Position numbers and translations under genes: made by a program
From: Deltaproteobacteria bacterium
GTDB taxonomy: Bacteria > Myxococcota_A > Polyangia > Polyangiales > Ga0077539
DNA length: 64,000 bases
Direction: 5' to 3'
Assembly: GCA_030694465.1 (NCBI GenBank)
Contig: JAUXYJ010000081.1
Span: 1 to 64,000, forward strand
Part shown: piece by piece, positions 55,936 through 64,000 of the stretch
Numbering within the stretch: the first letter of the stretch is position 1
Layout: each line of letters begins with the position of its first letter
Notes under the pieces: model-generated
Told to the model about the DNA's origin: nothing
Seen by the model: only the letters and a program-made list of their open reading frames with translations
Database searches by the model: none

Positions 55936-56868
55936 TTAGGCGTGTCGAATGCGTGGATCGAGGAAGGCGTAGGCGAGGTCTGCGATGAGATTTCCGGCTT
56001 GGATTCCAACGGATCCGAAGATTACACAGCCTACGATGACGGGCACATCGAGGCCCGAAATGGACTCGTAAGCGAGCCGACCAATGCCTGGCCACGCGAA
56101 GATCGCCTCGGTCACGATGGCACCAGTAAAGAGCGCTCCAAACGACAGCCCAAGCGAGGTGACGATGGGCAATAACGCGTTGCGAAGGGCATGGCGAAGG
56201 ACAATCACCGGCTCGCTCAGTCCCTTGGCGCGGGCGGTGCGGATGTAGTCACTCTGCAAGATTTCGACGAGCTCGTTGCGCGTGAGCCTCGCATAATACG
56301 CGGCAGAAAGCAGGGCGATCGCGCTCGCGGGCAAGATCGCGTGGTAGACATGATCGAGCGCCGTGACGCCGTAGCCGCCGATCGGAAAGAGCCCCGCGTA
56401 GTACGCGATGAAGAGCAAGAAGAGCTTGCCCGTGATGAACGTGGGCATGCTCATCGTGAGAAAAGATCCGGCCATGATGGCGCTGTCGAGCTTGGTCTTG
56501 CGGCGCGCGGCGGCGAGCGCTCCGAGCGCGACGCCTACGGTGACCTCGAGCACGATGGACATCACAGCGAGCAATAATGTCCTGGGAAATCGCTCGGCGA
56601 TGAGCGATGCAACGGGGCGTCGGTAGCGGTAGGACATGCCTAGGTCTCCGCGCACGAGGCGGCCCATGTAGCGGCCGTACTGCACGACCGTGGGCTGATC
56701 GAGGCCATAGTAGCGACGCACGTGTTCGCGATCGCGTGCCGACGCGCGCGGTCCGAGGAGGGTCGCGATGGGGTCACCGAGCTTGAGCGTGACGAAGAAG
56801 GTCATGCTTGAGACGGCCCAGAGGATGAGCACGACCGCGGCGATGCGTCGCAAGAGATAGCGGATCAT
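55936..56868 (-). CDS. dppB: Peptide/oligopeptide ABC transporter permease (DppB type)
   Basis: 310 residues, six hydrophobic segments. N-terminus YLLRRIAAVVLILWAVSSMTFF and the EAA loop DYIRTARAKGLSEPVIVLRHALRNALLP are those of DppB/OppB permeases. ATG 56868 overlaps the binding-protein stop (ATGA). It pairs with the DppC-type permease two genes upstream. No dppD/dppF ATPase is in the run, so ATPases must be supplied from elsewhere. Confidence 0.93.
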   Translation of the reverse strand: MIRYLLRRIAAVVLILWAVSSMTFFVTLKLGDPIATLLGPRASARDREHVRRYYGLDQPTVVQYGRYMGRLVRGDLGMSYRYRRPVASLIAERFPRTLLLAVMSIVLEVTVGVALGALAAARRKTKLDSAIMAGSFLTMSMPTFITGKLFLLFIAYYAGLFPIGGYGVTALDHVYHAILPASAIALLSAAYYARLTRNELVEILQSDYIRTARAKGLSEPVIVLRHALRNALLPIVTSLGLSFGALFTGAIVTEAIFAWPGIGRLAYESISGLDVPVIVGCVIFGSVGIQAGNLIADLAYAFLDPRIRHA

Positions 56869-58556
56869 CGGGGGCTCACGTTTCCGGTGAATGGGCGGCG
56901 GGGGAGGTCGAGCCACGTGTTGCGAAATTCGTGCGGATAGACAGGGCTTGAGGCTCCACGGTGCACGTAGGGTTGTTCGACCTCGATGCGTGTTGAGGCG
57001 AACAAGAACGCCCATGGGGCATCGGTGACAAGCATGCGCTCGGCCTCTTGGTACATGGCGATTCGGCGCGCGCGGTTGGGCTCGATGCGTGCGCGATCGA
57101 GGAGCGCATCCAGGGCTGGGTTTGCGTAGAAGCTCTGGTTTTGTGCGTGCTCGTCCGAGATGTTGCGCGAGTGAAAGAGCGTGTCGATGAAGTTGCTTGG
57201 GTCGGGGAAATCCATGTTCCATCCGGCGAAACTCATGGCGACCGCTCGGCGGCGCTGGGTCGTGTCGAGATAGACCGGAAAGCTGGCAAATCGCAGGCGA
57301 ATACGGATTCCGATGCGTCGCAAATCCGCCTGAATGAGCTGCCCGTACATCACCGCTGCGTCGCCCTCTGTGAGCCAGAGCTCGATCTCGTTGGGATATC
57401 CGTCGGGGTATCCCGCGAGCCGCATCTCGGTGCGCGCGCGTGCGAGGTCGTACGTGTGCGCGCCGGGCAAATGCGCGTCGTAGCCGGGCAACCCAGGCGG
57501 GTAGAGCCCACCGAGCGGAACGATCCGGTAATTGCGAGAGCGCGCGATCGAGTCACGATCAATTGCAAACGCGACGGCCCGACGGAGGTGCACGTTTTGA
57601 AACGGCGTGACCTCGACGTTCATCGAGAGCCCGTACATCGCGATGTCGGGTTCGCGCTTGAGATAGGGCCGCCACGCCCGCTGCTCGGTCATCATCAGGT
57701 AGTCCGCGGTGTTGAGCGTGTAGTTCGTCGCGTGGTCCATGTCACCGCGCTGAAACCGCATAAATTGCAGGTGTCGCGCGAGCGAGAGCTCGACCACAAT
57801 GCGATCAAGGTAGGGCCGCGAGGGGTCCCAATAGTTCGGGTTGCGGCGCAGCACGACCCGCGAGCCGGACTCCCAGGCTTCGAGCACAAAAGGCCCAGCG
57901 CCGATGGGATTGCGCGCGAAGTGGTCGTTGCCGACACGGGCCGCGTAGGCCGTGGGGACCGGCGCAGCGAAGGGCATGGCCATCGCGTTTAAGAAGGTCT
58001 GATCGCGCTGTGTGAGACGCATCACGAGGGTGCGTGCGTCGCGCACAACGATGCCTCGGACGTGTGGCGCGCGACCCTCGGCGAAGTCGTCTGCGCCCTC
58101 GAGTAAGTGATAAAAGCTTGTCCCAGGGCAGGGCACTTTGCGTGGGTCGAGCATGCGCTCGAGCGAGCGCGCGACCGCATGCGCGTCGAGGATGGTTCCG
58201 TCAGAGAAGCGCAAATTCGCTCGCAAATAGAACGTGTAGCTCAGCCCGTCGGCGGCTTGCTCAAAGCGTTCGGCGAGCTGCGGGACCACCTCTCCCGTGG
58301 TGGGATCATAGTCGACGAGACCGTCGAAGAGGTGTCGCACGACCGCGGTGCTGAGCTCGTCGTAGGCCTGCGCAGGGTCGAGCGTGCGGAGGTCTGTATC
58401 GAACGCAAAGCGAAAGGTCCCACCGCGGACGGGTGTCGCGCTCCCGGCGCCCTCAAAGCGAGGCGCGGTGTAGGGCTCTTTGCACGCAAACTGCGTGACA
58501 AAAACCAGGACCAAGAGAAACCATCTTGAGAGCCTAGGACTTAGGATCGAGCGCAT
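56865..58556 (-). CDS. Peptide ABC transporter substrate-binding lipoprotein (SBP_bac_5)
   Basis: 563 residues. Lipoprotein signal (VLVFVTQFACKE), then a cluster C/family 5 binding-protein fold: GGTFRFAFDTDLRTLDPAQAYDELS, GLVDYDPTTGEVVPQLAERFE, RRAVAFAIDRDSIA and a C-terminal lobe. The ligand could be a peptide, nickel chelate or other small molecule. Its start lies inside the permease gene (23-bp overlap) and its stop overlaps the next permease start. Confidence 0.92.
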   Translation of the reverse strand: MRSILSPRLSRWFLLVLVFVTQFACKEPYTAPRFEGAGSATPVRGGTFRFAFDTDLRTLDPAQAYDELSTAVVRHLFDGLVDYDPTTGEVVPQLAERFEQAADGLSYTFYLRANLRFSDGTILDAHAVARSLERMLDPRKVPCPGTSFYHLLEGADDFAEGRAPHVRGIVVRDARTLVMRLTQRDQTFLNAMAMPFAAPVPTAYAARVGNDHFARNPIGAGPFVLEAWESGSRVVLRRNPNYWDPSRPYLDRIVVELSLARHLQFMRFQRGDMDHATNYTLNTADYLMMTEQRAWRPYLKREPDIAMYGLSMNVEVTPFQNVHLRRAVAFAIDRDSIARSRNYRIVPLGGLYPPGLPGYDAHLPGAHTYDLARARTEMRLAGYPDGYPNEIELWLTEGDAAVMYGQLIQADLRRIGIRIRLRFASFPVYLDTTQRRRAVAMSFAGWNMDFPDPSNFIDTLFHSRNISDEHAQNQSFYANPALDALLDRARIEPNRARRIAMYQEAERMLVTDAPWAFLFASTRIEVEQPYVHRGASSPVYPHEFRNTWLDLPRRPFTGNVSPR

Positions 58557-59406
58557 CGCGAAGTCCCTCTCCGAGAAGGTTAAAGCCTACGACGGTGACC
58601 GTAATCGCCATGGCCGGGATGGCGAGCAGGCGTGGCACCGAGCGCATGTACGGGTCGCTCTCTTGCAGCATCGATCCCCACGAGCTCGTGGGCGGGACGA
58701 CGCCGACGCCGAGGTAGCTTAGGACGCTCTCGACGATGATCATTTCGGCAACGAGGGTGGTGCAGAGCACGATCACAAGGGACGCGACGTTGGGCAAGAT
58801 GTGTCGAAAAATGACCCGCGAGTGCGTGGCTCCCAGCGCGCGCGCGGCGGTGACAAACTCGAGTGATCGTACCTGCATGGTGCGTGCGCGGACCTGCCGC
58901 GCGAGCCCCGTCCACGAGAGAAATCCCAAGACTAAAAACAGCACCCAGATGCCCGGGCGCGCGACCGTTTTGTTAATCGCCATGCAGACCAGCAAGAACG
59001 GAAATGACAACAAAACATCGACGCCACGCATCAGGACTGTGTCAGTGAGTCCGCCGAAGTATCCGCTCGCGATGCCAATTCCGGTGCCCACGATGGCGAG
59101 CAGCAGCGTTGATGCGAGCGCTACGGCTAGTGACACGCGCCCTCCGTAGAGCAAGCGCGACAGCTCACATCGCCCAAGCGAGTCTGCACCCAAGGGAAAA
59201 GCCCGTTCGGGACCAATCGGGACGCCTCGTGACGTGAGCGTGCGGGACTTGTATGGCACGTCGGGCGGATGGGGGGCGAGCGCGGGCGCGAGGAGCGCGA
59301 GGAGCGCGACCACACAGACCAGCACGAGGCCCACGAGAGCGCCGCGGTTGCGCTTAAATCGTAGCCATGCGCGCGATGAGTTAGTTGCCTGGGACGAGGT
59401 ACTCAT
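58534..59406 (-). CDS. dppC: Peptide/oligopeptide ABC transporter permease (DppC type)
   Basis: 290 residues. An N-terminal helix (GALVGLVLVCVVALLALLAPALAP), the typical HPLGADSLGR-like segment (FPLGADSLGRCELSRLLYGG) and the EAA loop LEFVTAARALGATHSRVIFRH identify a DppC/OppC subunit. It is first of the four-gene run. ATG 59406 overlaps the stop of a small upstream reading frame (ATGA). Confidence 0.93.
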   Translation of the reverse strand: MSTSSQATNSSRAWLRFKRNRGALVGLVLVCVVALLALLAPALAPHPPDVPYKSRTLTSRGVPIGPERAFPLGADSLGRCELSRLLYGGRVSLAVALASTLLLAIVGTGIGIASGYFGGLTDTVLMRGVDVLLSFPFLLVCMAINKTVARPGIWVLFLVLGFLSWTGLARQVRARTMQVRSLEFVTAARALGATHSRVIFRHILPNVASLVIVLCTTLVAEMIIVESVLSYLGVGVVPPTSSWGSMLQESDPYMRSVPRLLAIPAMAITVTVVGFNLLGEGLRDALDPKS

Positions 59407-59591
59407 GAGCTGGGTGTCGCAGAGCCTACGCGATCAATCACCGCTTGCGCCGCGCAATGGCGTTCGGGCAAGTTGGCGCGGTCCTTGGGCTTGCCAGTGT
59501 CTGGGCAGGCACTGAGCCATGCCGCTGCGATGTCCGAGGGGCTTGAAAACCGCCATCCGGGCCATTGAGGGGGAAGGCGGCAGAGACGCAA
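59403..59591 (-). CDS. Possible small gene coupled to dppC
   Basis: 62 codons from a TTG at 59591, ending TGA inside the dppC ATG (ATGA). The peptide (RLPPQWPGWRFSSPSDIAA..., ...NLPERHCAAQAVIDRVG) has a coding-like composition, but no family is recognised. It may be a real leader gene of the operon or the tail of a lost gene. The overlap matches the habit of this operon and is the main argument for it. Confidence 0.3.
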   Translation of the reverse strand: MRLCRLPPQWPGWRFSSPSDIAAAWLSACPDTGKPKDRANLPERHCAAQAVIDRVGSATPSS

Positions 59592-59729
59592 TGCTGGGAC
59601 GATTTTTTGCTTCTGGTTAGATCACCAAATTCCCAGGAGAGTTTCAGCTCGTCGTGTCGTTGCCGCGTGCTCGGAGCCACCCTCTGGTTCTGTTGTACAC
59701 GTGCTCAGTGAGTCATCGCGAGGGGTCTC

Positions 59730-59813
59730 ATGAGTGCAAAAACTGCGGCAGAACGACAAAATAGTGATGCCAATGTTGACCTCCCAGAGGTCTCACACGC
59801 CCAGCGTGCGTGA
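59730..59813 (+). CDS. 27-codon small open frame, doubtful
   Basis: ATG with AGGGG 5 bp upstream, peptide MSAKTAAERQNSDANV...SHAQRA. It may be the remnant of a longer gene or chance. Confidence 0.18.
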   Translation: MSAKTAAERQNSDANVDLPEVSHAQRA

Positions 59814-59895
59814 CACCAAATTTTGCTCGCGTGCTACGAGTTGTGCGCTCTCATGGGAATCCTGATGACCTGGAAAATTGTTGACAGTTCTCAGA

Positions 59896-59911
59896 TGTCG
59901 CAATTGCGACA
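59896..59911. promoter_or_regulatory. Perfect 16-bp palindrome upstream of DUF4331 operon
   Basis: TGTCGCAATTGCGACA is perfectly self-complementary. It lies 9 bp after a TTGACA box (59881-59886) and 81 bp upstream of the first DUF4331 start, so a dimeric regulator bound here would cover the promoter. This is inferred operator function. No regulator gene is adjacent. Confidence 0.5.
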
Positions 59912-59992
59912 GTCCACCGTAGCCGAGCGCGAAAGAGTTGCGTACCGTCGCCACAAATCACTCATAAGTGAGCTCTTAAGGAGGAGCAAGTG

Positions 59993-60664
59993 ATGTCACA
60001 TAAGCCACGTTGGCTCGCGGTCGGAATCATGACCGCAGCCCTTCTCGGTGGAGCCTTTGCGCTCCGTTCAACGCGCAGCCACGCTGCCGACCACCTCGAT
60101 CCCCCCGGCCGCACCAACCCTGCGGCAGGTGGCATGGATCGCAACGCAGACATCGCAGACGTGTTTGCATGGCACCGCGGTACGGGTGCGACCCAGTCCG
60201 TGGTGATGGCGCTTGCCTACGCAGGCCCCAACGCGCCCACCGCAACGCAAGCGATCCCTTGCGACCGCGGCGTTCTCTACACCATCCACGTGGACAACAC
60301 GGGCGATGGCGCCTCGGATCGGCGCTTCGACGTCCGCTTCGGACGTGACAGCGCGATGAACTGTTTCGCGCGCTGGGAGGGTCTCCCCGGAACGACCGGC
60401 CCGGTGGTCACACGCGTCGAGCGCACCAACGATCTCGGTGGTGGCGTCAGGACGTACGTCGGACTCCGCGACGACGCGTTCTTCTTCGACCTTCAGGGCT
60501 TCAACACGACCCTGATGACCGGCACGCTGAGCTTCGTCAACGACCGCGATTTCTTCGCCGGCCAGAACACCGCAGCGATTGTTATCGAGGTCCCGGCGAC
60601 CGCAATTAATAACGGACAGAACACGATTCGCGTTTGGGCAACCACTGCGCGATCGGCCATGTGA
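59993..60664 (+). CDS. DUF4331 protein, N-terminal half as separate secreted protein
   Basis: 223 residues; ATG 59993 with GGAGGAG 6 bp upstream (GTG 59990 overlaps). Signal peptide with core MTAALLGGAFAL. The mature start ADHLDPPGRTNPAAG, the ADIADVFAWH block, VLYTIHVDNTGDGASDRRFDVRFG and DDAFFFDLQGFN match the N-terminal half of DUF4331 proteins as I know them. It ends right after VPATAINN...IRVWATTARS, the midpoint of the usual domain. The C-terminal half is in the next gene. Function of DUF4331 is unknown; it is a secreted beta-rich domain. Confidence 0.78.
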   Translation: MSHKPRWLAVGIMTAALLGGAFALRSTRSHAADHLDPPGRTNPAAGGMDRNADIADVFAWHRGTGATQSVVMALAYAGPNAPTATQAIPCDRGVLYTIHVDNTGDGASDRRFDVRFGRDSAMNCFARWEGLPGTTGPVVTRVERTNDLGGGVRTYVGLRDDAFFFDLQGFNTTLMTGTLSFVNDRDFFAGQNTAAIVIEVPATAINNGQNTIRVWATTARSAM

Positions 60665-60680
60665 GAGGAGGTACGCAGTC

Positions 60681-61757
60681 ATGAAAACAATTCAGCGCAC
60701 CGCTCTTGCGGTTTCTATGCTCTCTTTGATCGCTTGCGGTCAGGCCCCAGTGGGCAACGACGCAGGTGACGTTGTCACGCCCCCAGCGGACACGACCAAC
60801 ACCCCCGACGTCACGGAAGTTCCGGACGTCACGATGACCGGCGAGACGGGCCCTGGCCCCGAAGCTGGCCCCGGCCCCGAAGCCGGGCCTGGCCCCGAAG
60901 CGGGCACGGACGGCGGCATGACTTCCGGTGTATGCACCCGTTACTGCGCGGCAGTCACTGCGTCATGCACGGGTGCCAACGCCCAGTACGACAACCTGGC
61001 AGATTGCATGTCGTTCTGTGCCGCGTCGAACATCCCCGCGGGCATGGCCGGCGAGATGAGCGGCAACACGCTTGAGTGCCGAATCTACCACGCAGGTGTC
61101 GCGATGGGCATGCCCGTCGCTCACTGCCCACACGCGGGCCCCTCGGGCGCTGACGTCTGCGGCACCGTGAACTTCAACGCAGGCGCTGTCGCAGCCTTCA
61201 CGCGAGTGGACCGCATGGGCATGCCCGCAGTCTCGACCGCGTTGGTTGGACTCAACATCGCAGACGTGACGGCTTCACGTGCTCGCAAGAACGCGTTTAA
61301 CGACGGCAATCCGGCTGGAGACATGTCTTTTGCCGGCGACTTCATCGGTGCGCTCAACGTGCTCCACGGTGCACTCGACGACGATCTGGGCCGCGCCAAT
61401 CTCAGCGCATGCAGCATGACCACGATGATCGGTGGCCTCCCGGCTTGTCTTGGGCAAGAGTTTGCTCCGGGTCGGACCGTCGCGAGCCTCGTGGTTCCCA
61501 ATGATGTGTTGCGCATTGATCTCAATGGCACCGCTGGCTTCCCCAACGGACGCAGGCTCGCGGACCCGGTCATTGACGTGACCCTCGCCGTGTTGCTGCT
61601 CAACATCAACCGCACCGCTCCCGGAACCTGTGGCGCTGGCATGTGCACCCCGGGGACTTTGGCAGGGCTGCCGCTCAACCCGTCACGCAATGACGTCGCG
61701 GGCGGAATGTTCCCAGACACGTTCCCATACTTCCATCCGCCGCACCGCGCACCGTGA
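60681..61757 (+). CDS. DUF4331 C-terminal half lipoprotein with Cys-rich module
   Basis: 358 residues. GAGAGGAGG precedes the ATG. Lipobox SLIAC near 19, an acidic Thr/Pro linker with three GPGPEA repeats, a Cys module (CTRYCAAVTASC, DCMSFC, LECRIYHAGVA, HCPHAGPSGADVC; about 85-165), then the C-terminal DUF4331 half (VDRMGMPAVSTALV, KNAFNDGNPAGD, FPNGRRLADPVIDVTLAVLL, FPYFHPPH). It starts 16 bp after the first half, so the two probably assemble on the outer membrane with one part lipid-anchored. Confidence 0.78.
   Translation: MKTIQRTALAVSMLSLIACGQAPVGNDAGDVVTPPADTTNTPDVTEVPDVTMTGETGPGPEAGPGPEAGPGPEAGTDGGMTSGVCTRYCAAVTASCTGANAQYDNLADCMSFCAASNIPAGMAGEMSGNTLECRIYHAGVAMGMPVAHCPHAGPSGADVCGTVNFNAGAVAAFTRVDRMGMPAVSTALVGLNIADVTASRARKNAFNDGNPAGDMSFAGDFIGALNVLHGALDDDLGRANLSACSMTTMIGGLPACLGQEFAPGRTVASLVVPNDVLRIDLNGTAGFPNGRRLADPVIDVTLAVLLLNINRTAPGTCGAGMCTPGTLAGLPLNPSRNDVAGGMFPDTFPYFHPPHRAP
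60849..60902 (+). repeat. Three 18-bp tandem repeats (GPGPEA)
   Basis: Units start at 60849, 60867 and 60885, differing only at third codon positions. They form a flexible linker between the lipid anchor and the Cys module. Confidence 0.75.
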
Positions 61758-63136
61758 TGTCCCACAGCGCTCCCCCTCGTGTCGTACGAACGAACGTTCG
61801 TGCGGGGCTCTACCACCGAGGGGTGAGCGCTGGACTGCTCGCTGCCTTGTGCCTCGTGAGCTGCAAACGTAGCCAGCCATTGGCTGAGCAGCGCCCTGTG
61901 GCTCCTCTGGTCGTTGTGACAGACGTGGTCTCTCGCGACGCCGCGGACGCAGCGATCTCAGGTGTCTCACTTGATCAAGACACCGCCAGACGTGTCGCCG
62001 AAATCGACGCCGAAATTCGCTCGCTTGAGATCATCGCAGGGCGTCGCGCGGATGACTGGATGAGCCTCGAGACCGTCGCATCGCTCTATCTCCGACGCGT
62101 GTCGCTCACCTCGGACTACGAGGACTACGGGCACGCCGAAGAAGCGATCGAGCGGTCTTTTCGCAGGGGAAATGGCATTGGGCCATTCTTGCTTCGTGCC
62201 CAGCTTAACTACACGCTCCACCGGCTCGATCGCGTAGGCCCCGACCTCGACGCGATCTTGCGCGGAGTCATTGTGCGGGTCTCGACGCGCGAGGCCGTCG
62301 CTGAGCTCCGCGCAGATGTGCTCTTTCACTCGGGCCACTATCCCGAAGCGCGCGCAGCCTACGAGGCCCTGGTGGCCGAAGATCGCTCGCCCTCGCGTCT
62401 GGCTGCGCTCGCGCAGTACCGATGGAAGACCGGTGATTTCGCAGGTGCAGACGCTCTCTTGGTCGCAGCACATCGCGCGGCTGAGCGACGCTCGCCCGAG
62501 CTTCGCGCGTGGTTGCACTTGGTGCACGGCCTCATGGAGCTCGACCGGGGGCGCTGGCCTGATGCGCTCTCACACTATCGCGAGGGGTTGGTCTTGCGCC
62601 CAGGCTACTGGCTCTTGCAAGAGCACGAGGCAGAGATCCTGACGTTGCAGGGGCAGGGTGAGCGCACTCTCCCGCGCTACGTAGATCTCATCGAGCGCAC
62701 CAATAACCCCGAGTTCATGGATGCTGCGGCCGAGATCTTGGAGGCACGCGGAGATCATGCAGGCGCGCAGCGATGGGTGGCTCGCGCGAGGGCGGTGTAC
62801 GACGCGAGATTGCAGCGGTTTCCAGAGGCGGTCGCGGGTCACGCGATCGAGCACTTTCTCGCGCATGATCCTACGCGTGCGGTGAGCATCGCCGAGGCCA
62901 ATGTGCGTGCGAGACCCGGCGGTGAAGCGCAGGTGCATCTCGCTCGTGCGCTTCATGCCGTGGGTCGCCATGCCGAGGCCAAGACCGTGATCGATCGTGT
63001 CCTCGCGAGCGCTTGGCGCACGGCCGAGCTGCACGCCACAGCGTCTAAGATCTTTGCCTCGCTCGGTCTCGCGCCTCGCGCCACAGAGCAACGTGCGCGG
63101 GCGATCGCCCTCAATCCTCACGCGATGGATCCGTAG
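61757..63136 (+). CDS. TPR-repeat lipoprotein of DUF4331 operon
   Basis: 459 residues. ATG 61757 overlaps the preceding TGA (TGATG); GTG 61754 is possible. Lipoprotein signal with lipobox LCLVSC near 36. The rest is helical repeats of TPR type (YPEARAAYEALVAEDRSPSRLAALAQYRWKTGDF, RWPDALSHYREGLVLRPGYW, HAVGRHAEAKTVIDRVLAS). Likely a scaffold for the exported DUF4331 proteins. It is linked to the next gene by TAGTG. Confidence 0.85.
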   Translation: MSHSAPPRVVRTNVRAGLYHRGVSAGLLAALCLVSCKRSQPLAEQRPVAPLVVVTDVVSRDAADAAISGVSLDQDTARRVAEIDAEIRSLEIIAGRRADDWMSLETVASLYLRRVSLTSDYEDYGHAEEAIERSFRRGNGIGPFLLRAQLNYTLHRLDRVGPDLDAILRGVIVRVSTREAVAELRADVLFHSGHYPEARAAYEALVAEDRSPSRLAALAQYRWKTGDFAGADALLVAAHRAAERRSPELRAWLHLVHGLMELDRGRWPDALSHYREGLVLRPGYWLLQEHEAEILTLQGQGERTLPRYVDLIERTNNPEFMDAAAEILEARGDHAGAQRWVARARAVYDARLQRFPEAVAGHAIEHFLAHDPTRAVSIAEANVRARPGGEAQVHLARALHAVGRHAEAKTVIDRVLASAWRTAELHATASKIFASLGLAPRATEQRARAIALNPHAMDP

Positions 63137-64000
63137 TGTCGTCGTGGACGCGCGCCGTGTTGGGTGCGGTGGCGCGATGCGCGATGGTGTGCGCGGGGGT
63201 CTCGTGCGCCAACGTGAGTTGGCCTGACGCGGTCACTGTTCGCCAGAAAAATCCCAGTGATTTGTGGGTCCTCTGGTTAGACGGAGCGTCCGATCAGCTC
63301 GTGGTCCAGTCGCTCGATACGCACGCTCCGGCGCATGCACGGGTCGCGCTCGGCGACGATCCGGTGGGCAGTGATGGGCTCTCTGCGATCCGGCTCGATC
63401 GCGCGCGGGGACGTGTGATCGTTGCGCTCGCGCCTCCGCTCTCGCCGCATCCTCCAGGGCCTCATGGACAGCATCCACAGGTCCCACAAGAGGCCCAGCT
63501 GCTGTCGCTCTCTCTGGACACGCTTCGAGCCCTCTACGTTGCGCGGACAGAGCCATTTTCATCAGTAATATCGAGAACTTATGCGGATTCTCTTTGGCTG
63601 AGTAGTGTCGACTTCTTGGCCGCGAGTGATGGCTCTCGCCCGCGCGGGGATCGCGTCGGAGTGATCAGCGTGTTTGATCCTGCGACGCTTACGCGCACGG
63701 CGCAGCATCGAGTCTGCATGGTGCCGCATGACGTGGTGCTCACTCCAGAGCGTGCATACATCGCGTGCCTTGGAGAAGATCAGCTCATCACGCTTGCGCT
63801 CGCGAGCGGTGAGGTCTCGCGCACGAGCGTCGGAGATTCGCCGGGGGTTTTTCCGTCGGTTCGCTATGCGCCTCGGCACCTCGCGCTCGACGCTGTGAGG
63901 CAGCGGCTGTGGGTCACTTTGCAGAGCGAGCGGGCGCTGCTGTCCCTAGACCTCCGCGGGGGTTCAATGCGCCCGCGCGCACGCCTCGCGCACAGGGGCA
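63136..64000 (+). CDS. Beta-propeller-like (YVTN/YncE type) exported protein, 3' end beyond window
   Basis: The frame from GTG 63136, which shares its G with the preceding TAG, is open for 288 codons to the window edge. A short hydrophobic start (VARCAMVCAGVSCANV) suggests export, possibly as a lipoprotein. Repeating blade-like segments are seen (DLWVLWLDGASDQLVVQSLD, RVGVISVFDPATLTRTAQHRVCMVP, LWVTLQSERALLSLDLRGG), as in surface YVTN propellers. It is the fourth gene of the DUF4331 operon and continues to the right. Confidence 0.72.
   Translation, partial: MSSWTRAVLGAVARCAMVCAGVSCANVSWPDAVTVRQKNPSDLWVLWLDGASDQLVVQSLDTHAPAHARVALGDDPVGSDGLSAIRLDRARGRVIVALAPPLSPHPPGPHGQHPQVPQEAQLLSLSLDTLRALYVARTEPFSSVISRTYADSLWLSSVDFLAASDGSRPRGDRVGVISVFDPATLTRTAQHRVCMVPHDVVLTPERAYIACLGEDQLITLALASGEVSRTSVGDSPGVFPSVRYAPRHLALDAVRQRLWVTLQSERALLSLDLRGGSMRPRARLAHRG

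Larger units (their letters stand above)
59407..59992. other. 586-bp divergent region between ABC operon and DUF4331 operon
   Basis: Apart from the small frame at 59403-59591 and a 27-codon frame at 59730-59813 (MSAKTAAERQNSD..., preceded by AGGGG), nothing looks coding. It contains TTGACA at 59881-59886, the 16-bp palindrome at 59896, a TCACT-CATA-AGTGA dyad at 59959-59972, and GGAGGAG before the DUF4331 gene. Confidence 0.5.

Overview
The window looks like the chromosome of a predatory or soil myxobacterium (Myxococcota, probably Polyangiales; the rank is inferred). DNA is GC-rich and gene-dense. Supporting marks are secreted proteins with myxo-type cysteine repeats (HCGAC, CDDGN-GDGC), thrombospondin type-3 (TSP3) and FG-GAP repeats, many lipoproteins, a membrane-anchored Ser/Thr kinase, a probable DUF2378-like protein, an OmpA protein with TSP3 repeats, and a long-linker TonB. 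No rRNA, tRNA or CRISPR was found.

Layout. 1-2699: C-terminally cut TSP3 surface protein (minus). 2849-5936: AI-2E-type permease and molybdenum cofactor genes moaB, moeA and moaD (plus, overlapping). 5937-9186: a likely inserted island between two copies of the moaD 3' end. It holds an inverted pair of short SEC-C sequences, a truncated FG-GAP lipoprotein gene and a decayed ISKra4-like transposase. 9244-10242: sensor histidine kinase. 10266-15034 (minus): TPR protein, FG-GAP lipoprotein and Ser/Thr kinase. 15081-22323 (minus): a coupled surface operon of a small lipoprotein (split by a 10-C tract), a 1371-residue metzincin-type secreted protein, and two tandem FGE-fold lipoproteins. 22584-30498: OmpR-type regulator, split transketolase, DUF2378-like protein, WYL regulator, then lgt and comEC on the minus strand. 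30591-33740: OmpA-TSP3 and TonB. 33741-34491: non-coding, with a two-copy repeat. 34492-38526: large metalloprotease-like lipoprotein whose zinc motif lacks the catalytic Glu. 38582-44240: BlaI-type repressor, M56 peptidase, RND adaptor and heavy-metal RND pump. 44243-45547: exbD and exbB. 45851-48936 (minus): ftsB/divIC-like gene, class I fumarase, truD. 49060-54419: membrane protein, P2A cation ATPase, papain-like lipoprotein. 54447-59406 (minus): peptide ABC permeases and binding protein with a Baeyer-Villiger-type monooxygenase, no ATPase. 59993-64000: a DUF4331 domain split over two genes, a TPR lipoprotein and a beta-propeller-like protein cut by the window edge.

How the genes work together. 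Housekeeping blocks (Moco synthesis, transketolase, Lgt, fumarase, TruD, ComEC) alternate with envelope and secreted modules. Operons are tightly packed with stop/start overlaps (ATGA, TGATG, TAATG, TTGA, GTGA), which often decided the starts chosen here. The best candidates for undescribed systems are the split-DUF4331 operon behind a perfect 16-bp palindrome, the BlaI-M56-RND efflux operon, the metzincin/FGE-like surface operon with a possible phase-variable first gene, and the moaD-linked island.
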